A stretch of 64,000 bases of DNA from Cristatella mucedo. Taxonomy: Eukaryota > Bryozoa > Phylactolaemata > Cristatellidae. Where the stretch lies: the NCBI GenBank assembly GCA_009760855.2, contig WPIO01000080.1, positions 183,501 to 247,500 on the forward strand, read 5' to 3'. The translations under genes and the position numbers were made by a program. Shown here piece by piece: positions 22,391-34,700 of this stretch (positions within the stretch are counted from its first letter, which is position 1; each line of letters begins with the position of its first letter). The notes under the pieces were generated by a model. That model saw only the letters and a program-made list of their open reading frames with translations, ran no database searches and was not told where the DNA came from.

Positions 22391-22854
22391 GTTGGTGCTT
22401 TAATTAATGCCGTTCAGGCCGGCTGCAGAAGCAACGCGATGTTTGCTTGTCTAGAGTTTTTCAGCTACCCTCCGCTCGATTCGGTCTGCACCAGGCCCAA
22501 AGGGGACTAAGTCGAAGTCGTTGAGTCCATACAAGGCAAGTCTACACTTGCCCTTCGAAGGAGTCACCTTGATGAAGCGCCTTAAAGCACCTCTTCGAAG
22601 CCTAAGGTTAATGCCGGGGCTTATTTTCAGAGATGCCGTGCTCGCACCTCACGACTGAGGTCGTGGGTAAAGTCATGCAGTAGACAACCTGTATTACCCT
22701 CTCCTGTCGGTCGCGTTAAGCAGTACACTCATTTGTGTCACGTGACACACGCTGCATAACTCGCCCTCCTCTACAATGAAAATCGCATGCTACGACCGTT
22801 GGCCGACCGAAATCGTGTCACATTTGACCAACTTCTTCACCACCTACCTTGCAG

Positions 22855-23010
22855 AATAGTCTGTAGTAACTAAGGCGGTTGCTTTTCACGACCTCAGTCC
22901 CAATGTCGTGGTTTTGAATCCTACTGTGGGCGATCCTATATCGCCACTGCAAGCGGTGGATAGCCGTAAAGGTCTTCTTTCGCTATACAAAGAGGCTATT
23001 AAATCAGCTA
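22855..23010 (+). mobile_element. SINE-2, second copy
   Basis: Shares with the 4.7 kb copy a B-box-like GGTTTTGAATCC, then the GGCGATC ... CCACTGCAAGCGGTGG ... TAGCCGTAAAGG body, then CGCTATACAAAGAGG and TTAAATCAGCTAG. The order of elements is the same with moderate divergence. A (TTTA)n stretch follows. Confidence 0.6.
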
Positions 23011-23887
23011 GTATTTATTTTATTTATTTATTTTAGTATTGTAATGTTATTTTGTGTCAAGCTTGAATATGGCCTACTCTGAGAATGTCAAGTACTGCAA
23101 GCTCACAACGTGCACTCAATCGTCGTTTGTTTCACCCCTCTACCTGCACAAGCACCAAAATTTGTTATGCAATTGTTACAAACTATATGAGGTTTCTCGT
23201 GAAGCGAAGTTGTATACAAAATTTTGGCTGATTCAACAGTCTCATTCCAAAGTGGCAATGAGCCTTCCCGGTTTATACAACCTCGGCGGTGAAGTTTGAG
23301 CACTTCGCCGTGAGGTTAAAACCACGAGCAAAGGTAAAGTCAGCTGATTTAAAAGCTTACATTCTAAGAGAGGCGATAAAGAAGTCGGGGAAGGATTTAG
23401 AGCACGAGCTAGCTCGGCACTAGAGCATTGCTTGCTGCAAGCCTTTGATCGGCGACCAATGAGGTTCGCAATGATGCCTAACGTGACAGCTGGGCTTCGA
23501 CCCTAGGCCGTCGATGGCCTCGAGGAGCGATTTGCTTGGACTTCCGACTGTTCCATCTCACCGAAAAGGTGCGTGGACAGACAGGCGACAGCGTTGAACA
23601 GCTCCCCATTGTTTTCGATGTTAAATTTCATACGCCGCTTGCAGATTTTAGTGCCACTAAATGCTTTGATTGCCCAAGTCCTCCTGACATAATCACGAGA
23701 GGCTGGGTAGAAACTGCAGTATAGTCCACGAACAGCTTGATAGGTATAAGAGATCGTACTAAAATTGGTAGTTTCTGTGTGAATAGAATCAAAAGAACGT
23801 ATATGGCGCTATCAAGTTAATAAACAGAAACTTTGACAGAAAACTATTGAGCCAGGCTGGCTGTTCCAGACGACCAGAGTGAAGCTG

Positions 23888-24010
23888 AGTTCTCACTTCA
23901 TGGGCTAGTGGTTAGAGTCCTGCAGCAGGCAATAGTTTACGGTGCACTTCAAGCAGAAGTAAATCCAGCTTGATCGCCAGAGTAGCTTTGCTAACCCTAG
24001 ATAAATAAAA
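23888..24010 (+). mobile_element. Possible tRNA-like SINE head
   Basis: ATGGGCTAGTGGTTAGAGTC resembles an A-box-containing tRNA 5' half. No convincing B box follows, so this may be an isolated head or coincidence. Confidence 0.25.
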
Positions 24011-24469
24011 CCATTCAATTTGCATAACTTTATTTATAGCTTTTTTTAATATGGCCTGAACTAATAATGAGCCTCAATTAGGCTGGCGTAGAGGCCACAC
24101 AGCTGAACTTATGCCTCCTCGTGAGCCCATTCGTTGACCTCGAGGACACGCAGCCTGTTCAATGGCCACCGTGCTCTCGGCAGCGGCTGCTGTAGCACCT
24201 GGGCTCAGTGGCACGATCCTGAGCGTCGCCCCCCCAGAGCTGAGACTTGCCGTTGCAAGGCAGGACTAATTTTTTTTTTATCTTTCATTACCGATCGTGC
24301 CCACAGTAGCGACGCTACGTGGACCCGAACGTTGGAATACTTTCCATAGTGAGTAGACAGAGATAAATCCCACGGACTCTATGCAACCGCTAGAAACTTT
24401 TGGTTTGTCTTGAATGTATGGAGCTGACTTGTGACATCATCCAAGGACATGCTTTCCGAAGGCAAATGT

Positions 24470-24550
24470 ATAATAATAATAATGAATTTTCATAGCGCCC
24501 TCAGAGAACTGAATCTCTTTCTAGACACTTTACGTATGCTGTAAAGTAAG
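24470..24550 (-). mobile_element. LINE-A terminal fragment
   Basis: Plus strand AATAATAATAATGAATTTTC, ATAGCGCCCTCAGAGAACTG, TCTTTCTAGACACTTTAC: the inverted LINE-A terminus. Confidence 0.75.
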
Positions 24551-24839
24551 CATGCGAGTATTTACCAGAGCTGATGCTGAGGACGGCTGTGCTAGGTCTC
24601 CTGACTTAATGTCATACAGACGTTAAATCGGGTGCAACAAATTACAGGAATCTACCACAATCAACTCTTATTAAAAAATCCACCTTAAACCGGCGGAGCT
24701 GAGCTCAAATTTCGAGCGAATATTATAGTACACGGCCGTTATAATGCACGGGCAAAATTAAATGCCAATGAGCTCTCGCGTTTTCGTGCGAATATGCTTA
24801 AAAAGTCCCGACTGACGTCAAAAAATCTCCTGACTTGAT

Positions 24840-25125
24840 AAAATTTAAAAAGAATATAAAAAGCATCTATTTATTACAGCATTTAGTGGGTCCCTGTGAT
24901 TCGTCCTTTGTGTGCTTGTGCATGCTGACATTGTGCATGCTGCCACTAACCATATTTGCATGCTGACCCTGTGTATGTCACCCCTAACCATGTTATTCTT
25001 GTTCTTTATTTAGTATGCTGCCACTAACCATTCGATCTTGCTTCCTGTGCAGCAGATTTAAAGTTCCTAGAAAGAGATTGAGTTCTCTGAGGGCGCTATA
25101 TCAAATGTATTATTTTTATTATTAA
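24840..25125 (+). mobile_element. LINE-A 3' end with ORF2 C-terminal remnant
   Basis: An AAATTTAAAAAGAATATAAA segment corresponds to the FKKxLK end of ORF2. TTTAGTGGGTCCCTGTGATT, repeated GCATGCTGAC/CACTAACC blocks, the CCTAGAAAGAGATTGAG stem-loop, GGGCGCTATATCAAATG and (ATT)n follow. Confidence 0.8.
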
Positions 25126-28100
25126 AGACCAACTACAGCAATCTGCCGAAAATCTACCAGAAATAGGCCTTTAAAAACTCCCAACGTGGAATGCATAATA
25201 CACTTTTCTATCGCTCAAGCGTACCCACCGAATTTCTCGTCATTTCTCGCGCGTGCTCTCATGCAATCCACCGCCGCGGATTTCGGCGACGCGAAATACT
25301 AGCTAGCGTCTTTGAAACCAATTTTTCTGTGAACTCAAAAAGCGAAATGGTATAAAATTTGGCGGGTACATTTAGCGATCTTTTGTTAAATATTCACCCG
25401 AAATTGGTGCCGCCTCTTCCCTGTCAATATTCACTTAATTAGAGTGGATTCTGATAATCCATTGCACCCTCTGCGAAGAAGTTAGTGGCCACCTTAGAAG
25501 CCATCTTGCTAGCAGTATCTAGGGATCGCAGAGAGATTGAGCATAGGCTGAGGCAGCAGTGGTCCGATAAGGTTTACGCTACCTTGATGTCGGTTGGGCA
25601 AATCGTGGAATACGCGTAACGTCAAATGCCAAATAGAATAAAGCAAACGTAACGCCACAATCCGGACGGTTACGTCATGGGTTAGAAGTTGAGCGTCATG
25701 GGCCGGATGGTCGTAGTCTCAGTCCTGATGTGTTTATGAATCTGCCACCGATTGAGTTTCTCGGCGGTCGGCGAGTGAGCTGCCGTTCACTGGCGGCACC
25801 GTCACTTACTTGTAGGTCATACAAAGTGTAACACAATATAAATAAATCGTCGTAAATATCTCACATTCTTCTTAGGGATCAAGTCCTTGTGCAGTCGTAG
25901 CAGACCCAAAGCCGGGCAGAATCAGAAAGACGTTTTGAGTTCAACCATTTGCTTTGATAACGCGCCAGCAGCAGAGAATCGAAGCCAGATCTGAATTTGA
26001 CTATTCGGTCGATGCTGATTATCGGATTCTCGATTCCCGGGTCTCGGTCCTCCGTCTCGGCGCTAACGAGTCAACGAGAAAGGTCACCGCCACGATTTAA
26101 AATAGGTCTTCATTGCAAGAAATGATCCAGTAGACTGCAAGAAGATTAGCCGGCTAGACCACGCCTAGTATTTCTGACGTCCACGTAAGGTTGTCCATTA
26201 GAGTCTCCCCTAAAGTGGCCTTCAGTTTAAGGAGTCTATAGAGTGTTATGGTCTCTGCTAAGGCCCCAAACTGGTTTCTTCTTCAGCACCGGTTAGAGTA
26301 GTCAGCCTCTCTGAGGCTGGTTGCAGGCCCTCGGGCTTCTGCAGGTTCTGTTAATGCTCTCGGGTTTGCTCACGAGGCAGACACGGTCAAGAGCAGCTAA
26401 ATAGCTCCTTCGCGACAGTACCCTTGCCTCTGGCGGCCTGATATGCTGTGGGACATTGGTTTTAGACTAACTTGCTCGAACAATAGTTCATAATAAAACC
26501 CAAAACCGAAGCCAAACCTCTCTAAAAGAAGAGAACGATGAAGCCGGAAGTAAGAGCAACAAGTACTTATCCGTGGCTGCTTAGCTACTTAAATCTTTTT
26601 ATTGCAGTTCAGAGCCAAAGCACATGGCCAGTCACTTCAGTGGCGATACTACACATACTTCTAGCTGTCGAATGGTAGCTTTTCAGGATGCTGTAGCTTA
26701 ATCTGAGCAGCTAGCTTTTGGCCCAACTCAGACATGGTTCTGGCTCTCATGCAGCTAGCACATTATCAAAGCAAATGGTCTATATCGGATCTAGCTACGT
26801 GGTCTGCTGCTAGCACGTTATCAAAGCACACAATCCTAGGTATGGTAAAGCTTTATTTACTCTGGCCTTTAGATTGAAAAGGAAAGTGGCTTGAGGTTAG
26901 AGTTCTGATGCACATGTCTAACTGATTGGTTGGAACCTCATTCGTTGCAAATCGTGCATTACTAAGCACGTAATAAAATCTACGGCCTGACTTTTGGGGA
27001 CCTTTCAAGTTAAAATTTAATCATAAACTTAGCCGTAGCTAAACCGCCATTCGGATTAACATAGCTCAGTATAGCTTCAAGCAGATATTTTTGCGACCGA
27101 GACAAGTTTTAGTATATCTACGGATCTACGACCTCCGACATCTGGAGGGTTATGTCAATCAATGACACAAAATTCACACTAGTATTATCCCACTTTCTAT
27201 TCTTGTAGCAGAGCCAGCTATCGAAAAGCAACGTGCGGTGGTTGTCGTAGCCTTTGGGCGTCTTCCAAACGGGCCAACCTCGTGCGGTGGCTCTTCTAGC
27301 TTTCAAGCGTTACCCAAATGGGCCAACTAGGATGCAGTCCGCCCTTTTGGCCCGCCACAATGCACTTCAGACTTGGTATATCCGGCCAGCTGCCCCACGA
27401 GGCACATGCTTTCCTCAGCTACTGGTTGGCGCATTAAAACTTACTAATTTTGAATGTGCATTTCTTAGCGGTATTTCTCGCTAAAAACATAACAATTGTG
27501 TTCCATTTCCTCTTTAGGAGATGAACCGATCAGTGAGCTTCCTGGTCGTGGCTCGTTCCGAAATCACTATTCGCCCTTCACAGTGGGACTCCAGTTTCGG
27601 AAGTACCCGGCACGGTCAGTCGTAAAGTCAGGCTGCATATTTTGTCGGAAGTTACTAACTTCATGCCATGCCTGAAGCAGCCTTGCACCAATCGCAGCTC
27701 TTGCTACAGCGTACAGACGCAGCTGTTTTGTGTGTCAGCTGCTTGCTGTTCGGTCAGAAAGGGTCAGTTTCCAAAGATGCATGCTTTAGGTGATCTGGGT
27801 TCTAGTCTTGTGACCCTCCCAAAATTATGCAAGAAGGTTTTGTGCAAGGCTTCGATCACGCATATATGTTAGCTCAGCCTAAGCTTTTCAGCCTTTTGAT
27901 CTTTGTATATCCCATGCCACGCCATTATGTTCCAGTTTATCGTAAAGCATAGGTTGGGCTTATCTATAAGGCTTACATCTCATTCAATGTGACCTTGAAG
28001 ACTTGCATATTTTGTTGAGTGAGGTTGTTAGCTTGGTTTTGTCTGTATAAGCATACAAACCTGGTCTTCCACACATAATAGTTGACAGCATGCACCATTT

Positions 28101-28900
28101 TCTTACTAAGAGCTTCTCATAACACCCTTTATTGTGCTCGGAGGCGTAATTCCGCTACACACAGCACTTACAATGGAAGAGCCCACACTGTAATGTGTAG
28201 TACTGTTTAAGAAAGGAGCGAACACATAGCAGGCCTATCAATGCGAAAGCACGTAGTTGCCATCCGTGAGTAGGCTTGTCTCTTACGGCTGGTTAAACCC
28301 TTTGAATAGCACTGCCAATACGTGCAAATAAGCTATGTCGGAAGGTTTGGCCCTTTAAACACCAATCCTTTCGAGGCGCTCAAGATTGACTGAGCTCATC
28401 TGCTGCTGCTGTGCGATGCGGCTCGTTTCAGACTAGCAGTACCCACTGCTTCAGAGAAAGCTGGGGAACGAAGTCCATAATTTTCTGCAAATATACATTT
28501 TACAACGAGTAGCAAGTCGTAATCATTCAGCCGCATCTATATATCAAAGGCAAAGCAACTGGTTTGGTGGTAAAAGACACCGCTCAACTGCCCCAACTGA
28601 AGTTGTTATTCCCACGGAGAAATGGTTGGCTGAGATAATTCGGCTTGTGAATCGACGGAGTGCAAACACGCTGCTGGGCCTCTGGCAAAGTCGCCCAGCA
28701 AATTCAAACAAGTAAGAAATTATTTTTTGGTATCTCATCGTTAACTCAATAGTTTGTAACTACTGAGTTTTTACTCATAATTATTATTCAACATTACTGT
28801 AATATTTCTAGTTTAGTTTTTAGCAGGATTGTGACATTTATTGTGTCTTCAGCTAATGTTGTGTATGTGTGGTTTTTGATGGTAGATGTTTTAGGACCTA
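25126..28900. other. Gene-less stretch
   Basis: No convincing exons. Two small imperfect duplications occur: GCTAGCACRTTATCAAAGCA near 26753 and 26811, and a GTGCGGTGG/GGGCCAAC pair near 27233-27330. They look like local slippage. Confidence 0.4.
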
Positions 28901-28904
28901 TCTA

Positions 28905-29089
28905 TCTCTATCTCTCTCTCCTCTTTTTACTTTTTCTCTCCTCTCTCTTTCTCCCCATTGGAGGGAGGTGAGAAGAGAGGTGAGAGAGAGAGAGGGAGAG
29001 GGAGAGAGAGAGGGAGAGAGAGAGGGAGAGAGAGAGGGAGAGAGAGAGGAGAGAGAGAGAGAGGGAGAGAGAGAGAGAGAGGAGAGAGG

Positions 29090-29181
<92 letters not shown>

Positions 29182-29400
29182 GGGGAGAGAGAGAGAGGAG
29201 AGGGGAGAGAGAGGGGAGAGAGAGGGAGAGAGAGGGAGAGAGAGGGGAGGGAGAGGGGGGGGAGAGGGAGGGAGAGGGGAGGGAGAGGAGAGGGAGAGGG
29301 AGGGACAGGGAGGGACAGGGAGGGAGAGGGAGGGAGAGGGAGGGAGAGGGAGGGAGAGGGAGGGGGAGGGAGGGAGAGGGAGGGAGAGGGAGGGAGAGGA
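28905..29400 (+). repeat. Purine block: (GA)n and (GGGAGA)n
   Basis: Pyrimidine-rich to about 28950, then from 28982 nearly pure A/G for 420 bp, moving from GAGAGAGG to (GA)n to GGGAGGGAGAGGGAGGG. The last part has many runs of three or more G, the pattern of G-quadruplex-forming DNA. Confidence 0.9.
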
Positions 29401-29420
29401 GTGAATGACAGAGAAAAAAT

Positions 29421-29643
29421 CTCCTCTCCCCTTCCCCTCCCTCTCTACTTCCTCTCCCTCTCCCCTTCCTCTCTCCCTCTCCCCCTCTCCTCTCCTCCCT
29501 CTCCCCTCCCTCTCCCTTCCTCTCCCTCTCCCCTTCCTCTCCCTCTCCCCTTCCTCTCCCTCTCCCCTTCCTCTCCCTCTCCCCTTCCTCTCCCTCTCCC
29601 CTTCCTCTCCCTCTCCCCTTCCTCTCCCTCTCCCTCTCCATCC
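29421..29643 (+). repeat. Pyrimidine block: (CCTCTCCCCTTC)n
   Basis: About 220 bp of almost pure C/T built on CCTCTCCCCTTCCTCTCC, directly after the purine block. The middle is a regular 18-19 bp array. The purine-then-pyrimidine order makes the region loosely self-complementary. Confidence 0.9.
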
Positions 29644-30129
29644 TTGCGCTACTCTCTTTTCAGAGAGGTAGAGGAGAGAGGGAGAGGAGAAAGATAGAGA
29701 AAGAGAGAGAAAGGGATAGAAGAATGAAGAGGAGCGTAGGACATTTGGAGGAGAGAAAAAGAAAGGAGAGAATAAGCAAGGGAGAGAAAACGGGAGTGAG
29801 AAGAGACTAGATAAGTGAGACTTTCACTCACGCACGCGAAGGTACACACACGCAAGCAGGTCTCGGTCTCACTCTTCCTCTTAAGCTTTTTATGGTAAGT
29901 AGTCAGACGATCATTAGATGACTGTGCCTTTATTTCGTTTGTTCTGTAAGACTGGATGTCTTTCCATACTGGTACCACAATATCCCGACTTAATGACTTC
30001 AAAATAGACTATGCCAGTTTCTTACTGCATTAGAGCTCCATCCCGGTGTATTGTCTTACATATACCATATACATATCTACGATGATACTGCACGTTATAT
30101 CGCTCACCAATGACGTGCTTCCTATCCAG

Positions 30130-30175
30130 CCAGCATATATAAGTGCCTAGAATGAGATTTGGTTCTCTCATGGTG

Positions 30176-30176
<1 letters not shown>
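30130..30176 (+). mobile_element. LINE-A terminus ending in dinucleotide repeats
   Basis: AAGTGCCTAGAATGAGATTT and GGTTCTCTCATGGTGCTATA are the family stem-loop. The expected ATT tail is replaced by (TA)n and (GT)n. Confidence 0.65.
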
Positions 30177-30225
<49 letters not shown>

Positions 30226-30247
30226 GTGTGTGTGTGTGTGTGTGTGT

Positions 30248-30329
<82 letters not shown>
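30177..30329 (+). repeat. Compound (TA)24-(GT)n microsatellite
   Basis: A pure TA run at 30177-30224, then GT repeats from 30226 to 30329 with one TACG interruption. It directly abuts the LINE-A end. Confidence 0.95.
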
Positions 30330-30333
<4 letters not shown>

Positions 30334-30842
30334 AGCATGCTGTCTTGCCAACAGGTTAACAGGTTTAAGAGTTTTACATTTCCTTTTTTATTGTAGGAGG
30401 TGAACTAGTCAAATTCAAGTGGTTCATCGATCCTGATGCATAGAGAAGCCTGGTCAAACAAGTGCGATAGGCACACTCCATAAATACTGTAACATTTAAA
30501 GCGTTCAGTGGCTACATTTGGTCTCATTCGCGAGGATCCTGATATAATACATTACATTAGGCTAAACCGAAAAGTCAAACATGCAAATGCAAACCTTTAA
30601 TTTGTATTGGGTACCGTTTAAAAATGTATTGAACAGTGATTCTTAAAGTAATAAAGCTTGCTGTTTGTTAGTATTAGTATTTAACGTATCCTATCATTGA
30701 ATCTCAGAGACGTTGAAGTAAGTTGGTTATCGAAGTTTAAGAAATCTCCGATTTTTGCAAGAGCAACCTTTCAATACATTTCCCCTTTTTACAAGACAGG
30801 AACTCTTTGTGCGAGATTTTCTTAGCTGGAAGGGGCTGCAAC

Positions 30843-31025
30843 ATAATAACAATAATAAGACAGTTCTATATCACCATCGGAGGACTTCATCTCTTTCTAG
30901 GCACTTCACACGTGCTGTAAAGGAATCAGGATGAAATGGTTAGTGATAAAATGCACATGGTCAACATGTAAGTATGGTTAGTGGCAGCAGGCATAAGCAC
31001 ACAAAAGACGAATCACGGAGCAGAC
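30843..31025 (-). mobile_element. LINE-A 3' UTR fragment
   Basis: Plus strand ACAATAATAAGACAGTTC, then CTCTTTCTAGGCACTTCAC, GGTTAGTGGCAGCAGGC and AGACGAATCACGGAGCAG: the inverted 3' UTR with its CACTAACC and GATTCGTC blocks. Confidence 0.75.
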
Positions 31026-31829
31026 TAAATGTTGTGGCAAACAGGTGCACTTTTAGTCTGAACATAATATTTTGAGTTGAGACCTTTCTGCCCTCCTAAC
31101 ACGCGAGTATTCTGAGAAAGATTTTGGAAGGGGGAGAATTTAATGGTGATCCACGAACACGTGTGCTTACCAATATCAAGAAAGCTGGACCGGGTGCTTC
31201 TGGCGAGCAATATATAGATCATTGGCATGCTGACGGATTACTGGTGTGCATAAAGAAGCAACCGTGCAGAGAACATAAAAATCATCGGATAAGATGGGCA
31301 GAAACCGGATAGAACTAAATCCTAATGAGATACATGAATCTGGCTATGATACCGATTCGTCCACAACGGTCCACGGAGAGTAAAAGGCACCAACGAAAGG
31401 AGGCGGGAGAAAGAGAGTGCAACCAACGAGGACAGAGCCGAGAGATCTGAGGCCAGGTACGAATCTGAGACTTCCAATTCAAATACCAAACCCGGTCGTG
31501 ATCATTGAGCATTCTCTATTTCTTCGGGAAATAAAGCACTGACAATGAGTGGCTCCCTTTAAAAGATAGAAGGATTCATACTAGATTTGGAGCGAATGCT
31601 TCGACACTTTGCTCTTTGAGCAAAACGCTTAGTATGATTAGTAGCCGAGGAAAACCTCAAATGCTTTAACGACGACGAGCGAGTCGACTGGGTAGCACCA
31701 CATGGCTACTGCACCTAAGCCTGCACAAGGCAAAGGAATACCAGCTAATCGAGGTAAAAAGGAAGTAGCGACTACTCTAAAGCTCAGCTGTACTGCACTC
31801 TACTAAGAACACAGATCAAAGTGAGACAA

Positions 31830-32475
31830 CTCCAATCTAGAGACCACTGATAACAGCCCAGCAGTAGTGCCACTGCAGCTGGCTATGAATATTGCTGCAA
31901 GGCTAGTCTTCAAGTCCCAGCAGTTTGAGCACGTGTCTCCTTTGCTAAAAGAGCTAGGATGGATGCCGACTGAGCAACGGATACAGAGCAAAGTTCTTAC
32001 GCTGACCCACAAGGCCCGCCACGGCTTGGCTCCTTTGTACCTAGCTGAACTGCTGCACAAGTTTCAGCCTCTTTGCGCCCACAGGTCCTGTTTGGACAAT
32101 AAATTAGCTGTTCCATTCCTCCGTGTAAAGACCGTTGGCGACAGAAGCTTTAGCTCTGCAGGTCCCAGACTGTGGAACTCGCTTCCACAATTCTTAAGCA
32201 ACGATAACTACTCTCTTGCTGCCGACTATGGCCCATCCTTTTCAGCGGTCCTGAGCTGCTGCTTACATGCTACTCACTACTTCAACTGATCTCCTGACTC
32301 ATTTCTGCTTCCCACTTTCTCTTGGTTTCGTGAAATGAAGTATGTTGGCTACCAAATTCGTACCAATAGCCGCTTAGGTTGTGAGTACACTAAAACAAAA
32401 CTCCCCTGCGTAACATCCGCATAGTATTTATGGCTTTGTGGAGTTATAGACGGAGATATATTACATTGCATAGAG
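31830..32475 (+). pseudogene. LINE-B C-terminal fragment
   Basis: Translates as [19 protein letters not shown], then LAPLYLAELLHKFQP and [16 protein letters not shown], matching the long copy, to a stop at 32289. The tail is GGAGTTATAGACGGAGATAT with ATTACATTGC. It is truncated after the catalytic domain. Confidence 0.85.
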
Positions 32476-32509
32476 GCCGTAGTCTGGAAAATAAGAAGCT
32501 TTGCAGAAG

Positions 32510-32734
32510 CTGAATACATGTACATGCAGCAGGAAGCTAGCTGACAGCTGGAGGGCCTGCAAAACACTCAGTACCCAGAAGAACCTCCGTGTAGATCAAT
32601 TGAATGTAAAATAAACAAGAATTCCTCCAATAAAACCGACCGTAACAATTAGTTAAACAGCAGCTTCCTCTCAACCACGAGTCTAAAACGAAGCCAAACG
32701 TCACTCTCTCTCTCAATCTCGTTCTCTCTCTCCT

Positions 32735-32769
<35 letters not shown>

Positions 32770-33330
32770 CTCTCTCTCTCTCTCTTGCTCTCTCTCTCTG
32801 TCTCTCTCTCTCTGTCCCTCTCTCCACTCTCTTTCTCCTCAGTGAAAAGACAATTGTGTGCTACTTAGCTGGCCGTCCTGCATCCGGACAGTGCATCAGG
32901 TGAGGTTACGATAGGTTATAACTGAGCTTGTAAACATAAGACGAATCTGAGTACAGAGAACGGTGGCTGGCACTGAATAAGCTAAGGTGCCAGGTAGGCA
33001 GAACTGGAGACAGAGTGCAATCATATGAGCATACACTCACATTTCCAGAAAATAGAGGCAACAATGTCATGCATGCATACATGCAGAACACTCCTAGTCT
33101 CAGGCTAGCAGAAGAAAAAAAAGCAGTCCACACCCTGATGCCAGAACCTGGTGGCTTAGCTATATCTTTCATCTTCACAATGACTGCTCCAAAACTCACA
33201 GGAAAAATCATAGGAAAATACTTTCCATCCCAAACAAATGCCCATTGAACTAACAGCTTTTTGGAGGCTACATGCATCAGTGACATAAAAAATTAATTCA
33301 TCATTCGTGCAGTGCTGTTTACATGAAATT
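32510..33330. repeat. Unclassified interspersed repeat, copy 1
   Basis: Three blocks match 36.8-38.16 kb in the same order: GCAAAACACTCAGTACC; CCGGACAGTGCATCAGG ... GGCTGGCACTGAATAAG; and CCAGAACCTGGTGGC ... CTTCACAATGACTGC ... GGAGGCTACATGCATCAG. The two copies are diverged. I see no terminal repeats or recognisable protein, so the class is unknown. A (TC)n microsatellite interrupts this copy. Confidence 0.6.
32702..32826. repeat. (TC)n microsatellite
   Basis: About 125 bp of CT dinucleotides with TTGC, TCTG and CCTG interruptions, inside the unclassified repeat. Confidence 0.9.
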
Positions 33331-33454
33331 AAGGCTTACCCATATCTAGCTGTACAAAAATGGAAAACTAGCAAGTGGAACAAGCAATCAAATACAAGTA
33401 CATAAACCCTTCGAATTGGGGAGGGATGGATTAGAAAGCCAGGCAATCGTATAG

Positions 33455-33532
33455 ATAATAATAATAACACATTTGTATAGCGCCATCAGAGAACTGTTTT
33501 TTCCTAGGCACTTTCAATTTGCTGTGATAGAT
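33455..33532 (-). mobile_element. LINE-A terminal fragment
   Basis: Plus strand AATAATAATAACACATTTG, TATAGCGCCATCAGAGAAC, CCTAGGCACTTTCAATTTGC: the inverted terminus. Confidence 0.7.
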
Positions 33533-33881
33533 CACGGCTCTGCACTTGGGAGAAAAAGTCCACTACGTGCAATGCAACAGCAAGCTAACATTCTGTGACA
33601 TCCTAAAAATAGTTCTAAATTTAGATGCTACAAATTGTAAATGCATACCGTCAGTGCAACAGGATAAAACTTATCTATCCAAATAATACCAATCCAAACA
33701 TGTATGGTGCCTGGCGAAATAAATTTGGTAGCTTAAAAGACATCCCAAGAACATAGACTTGCTGAGAACAGAATGATAGCTCTTCTTTGCAGTGATCGGC
33801 TGCAAATTGTCGACAGCAGCTTTGCAATAGTACCATAGAGCCATTTTGATTTACCTGATTTACCAGAAGCTGATGTCTATA

Positions 33882-34022
33882 TAAAAAAAATTAATTTATA
33901 TAGCGCCCCAAGAGAACTTAATCTGTATCCAGGCGCTTCACATATGCCTCGGGGCTCGAGCCCACGACCTCAGTCAGACCTTGGTCGGGGCGAGCACCTT
34001 AACCGCTAGACCAAACCAGTAG
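33882..34022 (-). mobile_element. SINE-1 (full-length-like, minus strand)
   Basis: Plus strand reads TATAGCGCCCCAAGAGAAC, CAGGCGCTTCACATATGCC, TCGGGGCTCGAGCCCACGAC (inverted B box), then CACCTTAACCGCTAGACC (inverted A box). Reversed, this is a tRNA-like head followed by the LINE-A-like tail. It matches the copies at 49.6, 51.0 and 61.0 kb. Confidence 0.75.
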
Positions 34023-34089
34023 TCACTTAATAGTGTTGCAAGCCAGCTGTAACTCAGTACAAGTAGTGCAGGGGGCAAATGGATAGAAA

Positions 34090-34700
34090 TTAATACAAAA
34101 AATTGCATAGCACCCTAGCAGAACAAAATCTCTTTCTAGGCTCTTTACATATAGTGAAAAGAAGACGTTTATTGGGTAGTGAGTGCACACAGTGGGAACG
34201 CGCAAAGCCACCAAATGCTGTGAGGAACAGGTGTGATTTTAGCTTCTTATTAAAATGATGTCAGTTTAGTGGATGGTTATGACTTCCGTCGGGACTGAGT
34301 TCCAGGCTTTGGGAGCAAACAGACCGGAGACACTTTCTTCAAAAGATTTTTGGTGGGCTTGATGCATAACTAAGCTACTTTAGTAAGAAAATTAGGAGAA
34401 AAATATGTCTAGCCTGACTGTGAAGCAGTTCGAATAGATAGGTCGTGCAAGAGAATGAAGTACCTAAAAGTGAGTGACAAAACCTTTGAATCAATTATCC
34501 GATTGATGGGGCAATACTGCAAGTCGGCGAGAGATAGTGTAACGTGGCTATTGCGACGTTGACAACTGACCAGCCGCACCTTAGGAGTTTTGCACCAACT
34601 GCAAGCGTCTTACTGCACGGTATGGAAGACAGGTGATTGAGGAGATACGAAAGTTCAGTGACAGTCAGTCTAGTTATGTCGCAAATTCATGGACCAGCTT
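34090..34700 (-). pseudogene. LINE-A, degenerate C-terminal copy
   Basis: The inverted terminus TTGCATAGCACCCTAGCAG leads into sequence matching the better copy at 47.8-48.6 kb: GGGACTGAGTTCCAGGCTTT, AAAAGTGAGTGACAAAACCT, AGGAGTTTTGCACCAACTGC. It encodes remnants of the post-RT region on the minus strand, with many indels. Confidence 0.75.

Noticed and set aside
28869-29697. Glu-Arg-Gly and Ser-Leu-Pro repeat proteins
   Set aside because: Translations of the purine and pyrimidine blocks; no unique sequence beyond them.
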